Assembly: GCF_002813455.1 (NCBI RefSeq)
Contig: NZ_PHHE01000001.1
Span: 3,461,001 to 3,525,000 of the forward strand
Length of the DNA: 64,000 nt
From: Pseudomonas baetica
GTDB taxonomy: Bacteria > Pseudomonadota > Gammaproteobacteria > Pseudomonadales > Pseudomonadaceae
Direction of reading: 5' to 3'
This document shows, piece after piece, positions 53,875-60,830 of the stretch. The notes beneath the pieces are model-generated. The model made no database searches. It worked only from the letters and a program-made list of their open reading frames with translations, and was not told where the DNA came from. The position numbers and the translations under genes are program-made. Position 1 is the first letter of the stretch. Each line of letters begins with the position of its first letter.

Positions 53875-54774
53875 ATGGGCGCAGCAAGCACAGTAATTCT
53901 CGATGGCGGCATGGGCCGTGAGTTGCAACGCGCCGGTGCACCATTCCGGCAGCCAGAGTGGTCGGCGCTGGCGCTGAGCGAAGCGCCGCAAGCGGTGGAA
54001 GCGGTACACGCCGCCTACATCGCCAGCGGTGCTAATGTGATCACCAGCAACAGCTACGCGGTGGTGCCATTCCACATCGGCGAAGAGCGTTTCGCCGCTG
54101 AAGGTCAGGCGCTGGCGGCATTGGCCGGTGAACTGGCGCGGCGTGCGGTAGAGGCGTCGGGCAAAGCCGTGCGGGTCGCGGGTTCGTTGCCGCCGTTGTT
54201 CGGCTCCTATCGCCCGGATCTGTTCGAGGCGTCCCGGGTGACCGAATTGCTCAACCCGTTGGTCAAGGGTCTGGCCCCGCACGTTGACCTGTGGCTGGCG
54301 GAAACCCAGAGCTCGATCGTCGAGGCGCGCGTCATCCACGCCGGGCTGCCGCAGGACGGTAAACCGTTCTGGTTGTCGTTTACCTTGAAGGACGAAGACA
54401 CCGACGAAGTGCCGCGCTTGCGCTCCGGCGAGCCGGTGGCCGAAGCCGCTGCGGTGGCCGCCGAGTTGGGCGTCGAGACGCTGCTGTTCAATTGCAGTCA
54501 GCCGGAAGTGATCGGTGCAGCCATTGATGCAGCGCGCGAAACCTTCGAACGTCTGGGGGTGAAGATTCACATCGGCGCGTATGCCAACGCGTTCCCGCCA
54601 CAACCTAAAGAAGCCACGGCCAATGATGGACTCGACCCGTTGCGCGAAGATCTCGATCCGCCGGGTTATCTGCATTGGGCGCGTGATTGGCAGCAGCGCG
54701 GTGCCAGTCACCTGGGCGGTTGCTGCGGGATCGGCCCGGAGCACATTGCGGTGCTGGCGCAGAAACTCGGTTAA
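53875..54774 (+). CDS. Homocysteine S-methyltransferase-family protein
   Basis: A 299-residue TIM-barrel protein of the MmuM/BHMT family, which transfers a methyl group (from S-methylmethionine, betaine or a related donor) to homocysteine or a similar thiol. Zinc ligands are visible: Cys in LLFNCSQPEVI and the pair in LGGCCGIGPEH. The N-terminal ILDGGMGRELQRAGAPF is characteristic. ATG 53875 follows GAAAGG; ATG 53860 is possible but has no ribosome-binding site. It is divergent from the amino-acid ABC pair (113 bases), which may import its substrate. Confidence 0.85.
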   Translation: MGAASTVILDGGMGRELQRAGAPFRQPEWSALALSEAPQAVEAVHAAYIASGANVITSNSYAVVPFHIGEERFAAEGQALAALAGELARRAVEASGKAVRVAGSLPPLFGSYRPDLFEASRVTELLNPLVKGLAPHVDLWLAETQSSIVEARVIHAGLPQDGKPFWLSFTLKDEDTDEVPRLRSGEPVAEAAAVAAELGVETLLFNCSQPEVIGAAIDAARETFERLGVKIHIGAYANAFPPQPKEATANDGLDPLREDLDPPGYLHWARDWQQRGASHLGGCCGIGPEHIAVLAQKLG

Positions 54775-54782
54775 GACAAATC

Positions 54783-54822
54783 AAAAGATCGCAGCCTGCG
54801 GCAGCTCCTACAGGGTGTAGGA
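54783..54822. repeat. REP element (type A)
   Basis: A type A REP core at 54783-54811 with a partial inverted copy at 54816-54822, just after the methyltransferase gene. Confidence 0.75.
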
Positions 54823-54933
54823 GCCATCCCGCATGACGAACGCATTGTGACTCCTTGAGCCTGTGCCTGATCGGCATGTAGGTGAAACAAGACAGATAAA
54901 TCGCCAATTATTCTTGTGCGGTAAACCTCTGTC

Positions 54934-55276
54934 GTCGCTCTTGTTTAAAGCCTGTTGGCTTTACGTCTTGCGACCTACAAAACCTTGCGCCGCTGCCTAC
55001 GCATGCACCAGAATCCGCCGGCTTGTGCGCCTTTGGCTGGCTGCGTAACTTGGTTTGCATCACTGATTTCCAGTGATCGGGCTTAGCGGCCCGGCTAGTC
55101 ACTACGGTTGCACATATCTATCCAGTCAGGCATTCGCCTGCACTTGATGGTGGCTGTGCGCATGGCACCTTCGGGTGCACCGGGTTTTTGGTGACTACCG
55201 GTCCGCTAACTTGCGCACAGCCGCCACCCTTTCGCTTAGCGGTGAAAAGATGGCGGCCTCACAGAGGTTAGTCACC
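54934..55276 (+). promoter_or_regulatory. Structured 5' leader of the DUF6124 gene (putative cis-acting RNA)
   Basis: This 340-base gene-free stretch is dense in complementary segments. Stem-loops: TAAAGCC/GGCTTTA (54946-54963) inside GTCGC/GCGAC, ATCACTG/CAGTGAT (55059-55077), GCACC-TTCG-GGTGC (55165-55178), ACCGG/CCGGT (55179-55202), and CTGTGCGCA/TGCGCACAG with a flanking GGTGG/CCACC (55149-55228). A central segment at 55190-55209 can pair with 55083-55102 (7+4+7 base pairs), or with two pieces further down: TTAGCGG (55236-55242) and TAGTCACC (55269-55276). The last lies between the AGAGG ribosome-binding site and the ATG. The two pairings exclude each other, so the leader could switch translation. 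No function is known to me. Confidence 0.55.
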
Positions 55277-55642
55277 ATGTTCAAACCAACGCCAAACCCA
55301 CCGACGACAGACTCGGCATCCCCCTACGAATCGCCCGATTCAAAGAAATTTCACGAAGCCGCCGAGCGCGCCCTCGACCACTATCTCGGCCCATCGGCGG
55401 CCGACATCATGGCCGCGCCTTACAAACGCAACACGCTGTACATGGCAAGCCCCGAGGCCGACAACGAGTCCTTGCTGGCAGATGCCACTGAGACCCTTGG
55501 CTCGGCCACCGTTATGATCAACAACCATATCGCGCAGGTTGAAGGTACCCACCGCAAAACCCTGCAAGGCATCGCTCAGGTGGTGATGCTGGCAGAGCTG
55601 GCGGTCAATCGGGTGCTGGACAGGTTAGTGCCAACGGAATGA
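55277..55642 (+). CDS. DUF6124-family small protein
   Basis: A 121-residue protein, MFKPTPNPP at the N-terminus, then SPYESPDSKKFHEAAERALDHYL and a C-terminal QVVMLAELAVNRVLD helix. This matches the DUF6124 (formerly DUF3077-like) family, often multi-copy and almost restricted to pseudomonads, without known function. It seems cytoplasmic and mostly helical. ATG 55277 has AGAGG 9 bases upstream. An in-frame extension to 55175 runs through the structured leader and is unlikely to be translated. Confidence 0.7.
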   Translation: MFKPTPNPPTTDSASPYESPDSKKFHEAAERALDHYLGPSAADIMAAPYKRNTLYMASPEADNESLLADATETLGSATVMINNHIAQVEGTHRKTLQGIAQVVMLAELAVNRVLDRLVPTE

Positions 55643-55796
55643 TCAACGCGCTGGCGGCGCATTCGCATGTGCTGCCAGCACATGGGTTGGGAAAGCCGTT
55701 ATGGGTGCTTTTCTGCATTTTGTTGCAGATGTATTCGTGGTGCTCGATTAAATATGCACTATATTGCAGTTATTAATGAAAACCCTTCGCTAAAGT

Positions 55797-55808
55797 GCAT
55801 TTAAATGC
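55797..55808. promoter_or_regulatory. Palindrome before hipA (candidate HipB operator)
   Basis: GCATTTAAATGC is a perfect 12-base palindrome 13 bases before the hipA start. A second dyad, TGCA-CTATAT-TGCA, lies at about 55754-55768. Toxin-antitoxin operons are commonly self-regulated at such sites. Confidence 0.45.
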
Positions 55809-55821
55809 GGGTGCAAAGCGT

Positions 55822-57174
55822 ATGTACGACCTGACATTACAGATATTCGCGGCTGGGCAATGGCATGACGCGATGATTCTGAGTTTCGCTGACCCCGAAA
55901 AGGGTTTCGAAAGTCGCTGCGATTTCGGTTATCAAACCACCTATCTCTTCGATAACTTCGACGAGATAGGGTCGCCGTTCTCAAAAGCTGTGAGTGTACG
56001 GTTCCCATTGGAATGGGATAGCCGGCGATCCGCTGTGCCAGCCTTCATCCATGACATCGTTCCTGCCGGTGCGGCGAAACGTTTTCTTCTTGCTCGCGTG
56101 GGGCAAGAAAAACCCGCAGGCATCAGCGCCGATCTTTATCTGTTGGGTCGAAGTACAGCGGCACCCATCGGCAACATGCGGATAAAGGAGTCTGCCGAAT
56201 CTGTGGATGAGCGAGAGCCCATTGGATTTCAGCGTCAGGACGTGATCCTGCGTGACAACCGGTTTCTCGAGTACGCCTATGAACTGGGTGCCGCCATTGG
56301 CGGTGCGACGGGGGCGGGGGGGGAAGCACCGAAGCTTCTGTTGGCAGAGGACAAGGCGGGCCTCCTGTTCCCCGATGCAGTCCTTGAGGATTCAGAGGTC
56401 AGTCAACACTGGTTTGTGAAGTTTGCCCGCAACAAAGGCAACCAGACCGATCAGGATATCTTGCGAAGTGAGTTCCACTACTACAGAGCCCTTCAGACGT
56501 TAGGCATCGAAACGGTCGCCTCACAGGGGCTGGCACTGGAAGAGGCGACCAAACCCAGCTTGTGGATGCAGCGTTTTGATCGTCGGGTAACCGCTCAAGG
56601 TGTTGAGCGTTACGCAGTCGAATCGATTTATTCGCTGGCTAACGTGACAGCGCCAGGCAGCGCGATGGACCATTTGGACGTGATTCGTATGCTTGCCGGT
56701 CTGTGGCGTGAGGCAGGGCAAGCGGATCAGATTCCTGATCTGGTGGCGGACTACTTGCGTCGGGATCTGATCAACAAAATTCTCGGTAACTCGGATAACC
56801 ATGGCCGCAATACCGCGATTATTCGTGGGGTAAGTTCGTTTCGGCTTGCTCCAATTTATGATTTGGCGCCGATGGTCATGGACGATGAAGGCGTTACCCG
56901 TACGACTAAATGGCCGAAAGCGTTGGAAAGGGCGGGTGATGTCGATTGGCGAGGCGTTTGTCGTGCATTGGCTGATATTGCAGCCCCGGATGATCCCTTG
57001 GCTGCTTTGGCCAACGCGCCTGATTCATTCGAGCGCCTGCGTATGGATGCACAAGGCCTCGCGGCCCTTCCCGATATTTTGACCGAGAGTGGCCTGCCGG
57101 ACCGAACCATGAATCACCCAGGCATCGCATTGAAGAATCTGGAGCAGCGATTGAAAGAGTGGGATCTGAAATGA
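55822..57174 (+). CDS. hipA: HipA-family serine/threonine kinase (toxin-like)
   Basis: A 450-residue HipA-like kinase. The catalytic loop LGNSDNHGRNTAI (Asp near residue 325) and the metal-binding YDLAP (about 347) are intact, as is a Gly-rich ATP loop region GGATGAGGEAPKLLL. The autophosphorylated serine of E. coli HipA has no obvious serine counterpart in that loop; a threonine is present. HipA toxins phosphorylate glutamyl-tRNA synthetase or other targets and induce dormancy. ATG 55822 starts the N-subdomain; a GTG at 55795 lies within the palindromic region. The stop overlaps the antitoxin-like gene by 4 bases; toxin-first order is reversed relative to E. coli hipBA. Confidence 0.8.
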   Translation: MYDLTLQIFAAGQWHDAMILSFADPEKGFESRCDFGYQTTYLFDNFDEIGSPFSKAVSVRFPLEWDSRRSAVPAFIHDIVPAGAAKRFLLARVGQEKPAGISADLYLLGRSTAAPIGNMRIKESAESVDEREPIGFQRQDVILRDNRFLEYAYELGAAIGGATGAGGEAPKLLLAEDKAGLLFPDAVLEDSEVSQHWFVKFARNKGNQTDQDILRSEFHYYRALQTLGIETVASQGLALEEATKPSLWMQRFDRRVTAQGVERYAVESIYSLANVTAPGSAMDHLDVIRMLAGLWREAGQADQIPDLVADYLRRDLINKILGNSDNHGRNTAIIRGVSSFRLAPIYDLAPMVMDDEGVTRTTKWPKALERAGDVDWRGVCRALADIAAPDDPLAALANAPDSFERLRMDAQGLAALPDILTESGLPDRTMNHPGIALKNLEQRLKEWDLK

Positions 57175-57449
57175 GCCTGACCGTTGCCGAACGCACTGTG
57201 CTTATTGAAAACATACGGGAAGCGCTGGCACAGGGAACGCTTGAGATCGGCGAAGCCGTTCGCCGCTTACGTGTAGAAGTGACGGGGTTGCATCAAACCC
57301 AGTTCGCGAAAATGTGCAAGATCTCGGTGCGTACCCTGGTGCACATCGAACACGGTGAGGGTAATCAGACGCTGAAGTCGCTGAACGCCGTGTTTCGTCC
57401 GTTTGGGATGAAGATGGGCGTTGTGCGGATTCGACGAGATATCAGTTAA
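57171..57449 (+). CDS. HipB-like helix-turn-helix antitoxin
   Basis: A 92-residue Xre/HipB-type DNA-binding protein: LRVEVTGLHQTQFAKMCKISVRTLVHIEHGEGN holds the helix-turn-helix (HQTQFAKMCKISVRTLVHIE), followed by TLKSLNAVFRPFGMKMGVV. It overlaps hipA in an ATGA arrangement, so it is made from the same message. It presumably neutralises HipA and represses the operon. It is cut from its natural downstream region by a REP and an IS. Confidence 0.78.
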   Translation: MSLTVAERTVLIENIREALAQGTLEIGEAVRRLRVEVTGLHQTQFAKMCKISVRTLVHIEHGEGNQTLKSLNAVFRPFGMKMGVVRIRRDIS

Positions 57450-57452
57450 AGA

Positions 57453-57482
57453 TCAAAAGATCGCAGCCTGCGGCAGCTCCTA
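57453..57482. repeat. REP half flanking the IS on the left
   Basis: A type A REP unit (GATCAAAAGATCGCAGCC, then GGCAGCTCCTA) that ends exactly where the insertion sequence begins. Its inverted partner lies beyond the IS at 58931. Confidence 0.8.
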
Positions 57483-57499
57483 TGTATGGACTCGCCCCC

Positions 57500-57750
57500 A
57501 CTGTCTACCCGTTTTTTGAAAACTGTCGCCCCGTTGCATCTATGTATTAGGCCTATTCGTGGAAGCCGTCTTCGGCCTCTGGCCAAAATTGGAAGAGCTC
57601 GTGGCATGCCGATTACAGTCAGGCCTCGAAGGCCAGTAGGAGCTTAGGCATCAATCCACGCCGGTCTTACCTGGGGTCAATTTTTTTCAGCAAAGGGTCG
57701 GACAGTCAGTACCTCGGTGGCAGAACTCGGTCGCTCAGTGGCTTATCGTC
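57500..57750 (-). ncRNA. Candidate bridge RNA of the IS110-family element
   Basis: The non-coding region downstream of the transposase has several GGCC-capped hairpins (for example near 57622-57634) and two matches to the element junctions. GTAGGAGCT at 57636-57644 equals the right-flank REP at 58933-58941. CTATGTAT at 57540-57547 equals the left junction at 57480-57487. This is what the target- and donor-binding loops of a bridge RNA would contain. No promoter or ends were defined. Confidence 0.4.
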
Positions 57751-57752
57751 GC

Positions 57753-58838
57753 TTACTGACCATTACCAGCATGACGACGATAAGACTGGTCATTCTGTAG
57801 AAGCACCCAGACGATTCGTAGGTTGCGGTTGGCTAACCTGATCGCAGCCTCCTTACGGCCCAGTCGGCTCATCCACCGCAACAAGCGGCGGTCATCGGGT
57901 TGCAGGGAATCAGGTCGCAGTTGTTGCAGGACCGAATGGGCTCCCTGGATCATCAAGCTGCGTAAATAAACATCACCTCGCTTGGTCATGTCGCCCAGCC
58001 GGACCGTCTGCCCGCTGCTGTGCTGGTCAGGCACCATGCCAAAGTACGCGGCAAACTTGCGGGCATTGGGAAACCGCTCAGGGTTGGTTTCCTTGGCCAC
58101 CAGTGCCGTGGCAATGACTGGGCCAATGCCGCGCACGGTCATCAGTCGCCTCGCTGTCATGTCGGCGTTAGCGGCCACTTCCAGGCGGCCCGTCAACACG
58201 CCGATGCGCTCGCCCAAATGGCGCCACTCAGCCAACAGTTCGTCGATCAATTCACGCAGCAGGCCAGGCAGTGGCTGGGTCGCATCTTCCAGTACCCGCG
58301 GAATCTTCTGACTGATCGCAACATCGCCCTGCGCCAAGGCCACGCCGTGCTCGAGCAGCAGGCCGCGCATCTGATTGCTGACCGCCGTGCGTCGACGCAC
58401 ATAGCCCTGACGGGCGCGATGCAGCGCTTGCATTGCCAGCGCAGCAACGCTTTTGACCGGTACCGCGCAGATTTTTTCATCGCGACCAGCGCGCAGAATC
58501 GCCAGCGCATCGTTGCGATCATTTTTAGGCCCACTGCGGTGTGTGGTCACCAAACCGGCTGGAAGAATCCGCGCCAGATTACCTTTGTCTTGCAACTGCC
58601 GGGCCCAGGCTTGAGCTCCCGGACCGGTCTCCATCAAAACCACGACATGAGGCGGCAGCTGTTGGAGAAACTCATAAAACGCCTCACGCGACTTGATCCG
58701 CTGTTCATAGCGCACCTGGCCGAGGACATCTTCACCAGCGACCTGAAAGACCTGTTTGGCCAGATCTACCGCCAAAGTTGTGCAGGCCGACAAATCGGAA
58801 GAAGACAGGGATTGATCATTCGAACTATGATTTTTCAT
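57753..58838 (-). CDS. IS110-family transposase (DEDD recombinase)
   Basis: A 361-residue transposase. The N-terminal RuvC-like DEDD catalytic residues are visible: D25 (VDLAKQVF), E70 (METGPGAQ), D107/D110 (NDRNDAL). The C-terminal Transposase_20 domain carries RGIGPVIATAL and HSSGQTVRLGDMTKRGD with the candidate nucleophilic serine. The frame is intact, so the element may be active. It starts at ATG 58838, right at a copy of the subterminal 12-mer. Confidence 0.93.
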   Translation of the reverse strand: MKNHSSNDQSLSSSDLSACTTLAVDLAKQVFQVAGEDVLGQVRYEQRIKSREAFYEFLQQLPPHVVVLMETGPGAQAWARQLQDKGNLARILPAGLVTTHRSGPKNDRNDALAILRAGRDEKICAVPVKSVAALAMQALHRARQGYVRRRTAVSNQMRGLLLEHGVALAQGDVAISQKIPRVLEDATQPLPGLLRELIDELLAEWRHLGERIGVLTGRLEVAANADMTARRLMTVRGIGPVIATALVAKETNPERFPNARKFAAYFGMVPDQHSSGQTVRLGDMTKRGDVYLRSLMIQGAHSVLQQLRPDSLQPDDRRLLRWMSRLGRKEAAIRLANRNLRIVWVLLQNDQSYRRHAGNGQ

Positions 58839-58930
58839 GGACTCGCCCTCGCTGTCGATGGCTGTTTAGACTGCCACCGTGGCGCATTGACGCCTCGGCT
58901 TGGGCGAGTCCATCCAATTACACAAAGCGA

Positions 58931-58965
58931 ATGTAGGAGCTGCCGAAGGCTGCGATCTTTTGCTT
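58931..58965. repeat. REP half flanking the IS on the right
   Basis: GTAGGAGCTGCCGAAGGC followed by TGCGATCTTTTGC, the inverted partner of the REP at 57453. Confidence 0.8.
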
Positions 58966-58973
58966 TTAAAAGG

Positions 58974-59645
58974 TTAAGTACGGCACTCGACCAACCCCTT
59001 CACCTGCCCATCAGGCGTCTGGTTTTCATCCGACAGCCACCGCTCAAACCCCGCCGCAATCGTCGGCCACTCACCATCCAGAATCGAGTACCACGCGGTA
59101 TCGCGGTTCTGGCCCTTGACCACCATGTGCTGGCGGAACACGCCTTCAAAACTGAAGCCCAAGCGTTCGGCTGCGTACTTGGAGCGGGCGTTGCCGTTGT
59201 TGCACTTCCATTCGAGGCGACGGTAGCCGAGCTCAAATGAATACTTCGCCAGCAGATAAACCGCCTCGGTGCTTTTCGGCGAACGCTGCATGGGCGCGCC
59301 GAAGGTGACGTGGCCGATTTCGATGCGGCCCTGCGCCGGGACAATCGACATCAGGCTGAGGATGCCTTGCACCTGGCCGCTGGCGCGGTCAATGACGCTG
59401 AAGAAATACGGGTCGCTGCTGGCCGCGTGATTGTTCAGCCAGGCATTGAACACGCTGCGTTCCGGGAACGGGCCGTAGGGCAAGTAATCCCAGAGTTTCG
59501 GGTCGGCGCCGGGGCCTTCGAGGGCGTTGAACAGGTCGTCGCCATGGCGCGCCGGGTCGAGCCTTTCCAGGCGGATGAAGCGACCTTCAAGCAGTTGGGT
59601 GGTGGGGGCAGGGACGCCTTTCCAGTCGGCAAGTGAAGCAGTCAT
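58974..59645 (-). CDS. GNAT N-acetyltransferase (RimJ/RimL type)
   Basis: A 223-residue GNAT-family acetyltransferase of the Acetyltransf_3 type. Segments GRFIRLERLDPARHGDDLF, GRIEIGHVTFGAPMQRSPKSTEA and RRLEWKCNNGNARSKYAAERLGFSFEG (acetyl-CoA-binding part, SKYAAERLGFSFEG) are typical. The substrate is unknown; close relatives acetylate protein N-termini or small amines. The upstream GNAT gene ends 12 bases before it, and the three genes 60738-58974 read as one operon. Confidence 0.85.
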   Translation of the reverse strand: MTASLADWKGVPAPTTQLLEGRFIRLERLDPARHGDDLFNALEGPGADPKLWDYLPYGPFPERSVFNAWLNNHAASSDPYFFSVIDRASGQVQGILSLMSIVPAQGRIEIGHVTFGAPMQRSPKSTEAVYLLAKYSFELGYRRLEWKCNNGNARSKYAAERLGFSFEGVFRQHMVVKGQNRDTAWYSILDGEWPTIAAGFERWLSDENQTPDGQVKGLVECRT

Positions 59646-59657
59646 GAGCGTCTCTCC

Positions 59658-60104
59658 TTAAAGGGCTTTGCGAAACTGGATGAACCCCGGGCGCTCGGCG
59701 ATGCGCTCGTAGAGCTGGATGGCGGTGGCGTTGGTTTCGTGGGTCAGCCAATGGACTTTGCAGCAACCATCGGCCTTGGCCGTGGCGTAGACGTGTTCGA
59801 TCAGCAGGCGACCGACGCCAGTGCCGCGAGTGTGTTCCTCGACCACCAAATCTTGCAGGTAGCAGGAGTTTTCGATGCTCCAGTTCGAGCGATGGTAGAT
59901 GTAATGCACCATGCCCACCGCTTTGCCATCCGCCCAGGCGAGCGCGGCGTGAGTCGGCTCGCCTGGGTCGAGGAAACGCTGCCAGGTACTGTTCGTCACC
60001 GCCTCCGGCAGTTCGGTGTTGTAGAAGCGCAGGTACGCTTGCCACAGCGGCAGCCAGGCGGCGTGGTCGTCGGCGTTGACCTGACGGATCTCGATCTGAC
60101 TCAT
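59658..60104 (-). CDS. GNAT N-acetyltransferase
   Basis: A 148-residue GNAT protein with the acetyl-CoA loop RGTGVGRLLIEHVYATAK and IQLYERIAERPGFIQF at the C-terminus. It resembles diamine/amino-acid acetyltransferase-like members (LQDLVVEEHTRGTG). The length is normal. It sits in the middle of a three-gene minus-strand operon with PaiB upstream, recalling PaiA-PaiB, where the acetyltransferase partner acts on polyamines; that is inference. Confidence 0.85.
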   Translation of the reverse strand: MSQIEIRQVNADDHAAWLPLWQAYLRFYNTELPEAVTNSTWQRFLDPGEPTHAALAWADGKAVGMVHYIYHRSNWSIENSCYLQDLVVEEHTRGTGVGRLLIEHVYATAKADGCCKVHWLTHETNATAIQLYERIAERPGFIQFRKAL

Positions 60105-60114
60105 GGTGATTTCC

Positions 60115-60738
60115 TTAACGCATCAATTGGGCGAGGGTTTGATCATTGATCTCGGGACTGGCGGCCAGCCCCTCGCGCACGCCGGAGATATCTTCGGCGC
60201 TGCGGTTCTGGCTGAGCTTGCGCTTGCCTTCCAGGCGGTCGATGGGAATGGCGAAACCGACAATGGCCTTGAGCATGCTGTCGATGTAATCGGCGGGCGC
60301 GTCGGCGACCGACCAAGGCTGTGCGCGGCCAGCCTCATGGCGGTCGGTGAGGGTGCTGACGATATCGAGCAGCCGCCCGCCGTCGCTGAAGGTCTCGGCA
60401 TGGCCATAGGCGTGCACTGCGACGTAGTTCCAGGTCGGTACGACTTTGCCGTGCTCGGCTTTACTCGGGTAGAAACCAGGGCTGACGTAGGCGTCCGGAC
60501 CGGCAAAAATCAGCAGGGCTTCGGCGCCGTTGCGCAGGTCTTTCCACTGTGGATTGGCCTTGGCCAGATGCCCGTAGAGCGTGCCGTACTCACCTTGCTC
60601 GCAATGCAGCAGCACCGGCACATGGCTGGCTTGCAGACCGTTTTCGCCATGGGTTACCAGAATGGCAAGGCGGGTGGCGAGGATCAGTTCGTGCAGTTGC
60701 GACAACTCTTCGATGGCAAAGGCTTTGGGCGTGTACAT
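60115..60738 (-). CDS. PaiB-like FMN-binding protein
   Basis: A 207-residue FMN-binding split-barrel protein of the PaiB family (VPTWNYVAVHAYGHAE, GLQASHVPVLLHCEQGEYGTLYGHLAKANPQW). PaiB was described as a negative regulator of degradative enzymes and sporulation in Bacillus; in pseudomonads its role is unclear. ATG 60738 gives the family N-terminus MYTPKAFAIEEL. It diverges from a MocR-type regulator, the likely controller of this gene. Confidence 0.82.
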   Translation of the reverse strand: MYTPKAFAIEELSQLHELILATRLAILVTHGENGLQASHVPVLLHCEQGEYGTLYGHLAKANPQWKDLRNGAEALLIFAGPDAYVSPGFYPSKAEHGKVVPTWNYVAVHAYGHAETFSDGGRLLDIVSTLTDRHEAGRAQPWSVADAPADYIDSMLKAIVGFAIPIDRLEGKRKLSQNRSAEDISGVREGLAASPEINDQTLAQLMR

Positions 60739-60780
60739 GGAGAGATTTTCCTTGGCGAATGCCTGCATCCTAGGCAGGCT

Positions 60781-60813
60781 ATTGGTCTGTTGTAAGAGCC
60801 ATTGATGACCAAT
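60781..60813. promoter_or_regulatory. Inverted repeat between paiB and mocR
   Basis: ATTGGTC (60781-60787) and GACCAAT (60807-60813) form a 7-base dyad in the 92-base divergent promoter region. MocR regulators bind such sites, so it may be the operator for both genes. Confidence 0.4.
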
Positions 60814-60830
60814 TTCACAGGTCCATTGCC

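Larger units (their letters stand above)
57482..58930 (-). mobile_element. IS110-family (IS1111-group) insertion sequence inside a REP pair
   Basis: About 1.45 kb between two REP halves. Removing 57482-58930 rejoins a symmetrical REP pair (GGCAGCTCCTA next to TGTAGGAGCTGCC). ATGTA occurs at both junctions (57482-57486 and 58931-58935). The 12-mer ATGGACTCGCCC lies at 57486-57497 and inverted at 58902-58913, the subterminal inverted repeats expected in IS1111-group elements; a third direct copy is at 58837-58848, starting at the transposase start. The long non-coding end (about 270 bases) is downstream of the transposase, as in IS1111-type elements. IS110-family elements targeting REPs are known in Pseudomonas. 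The exact ends are uncertain by up to 5 bases. Confidence 0.85.

Noticed and set aside
54900..55270. Prophage or tRNA remnant in the long gene-free gap
   Set aside because: No tRNA cloverleaf, integrase or attachment repeat was found; the structure fits a leader RNA better.
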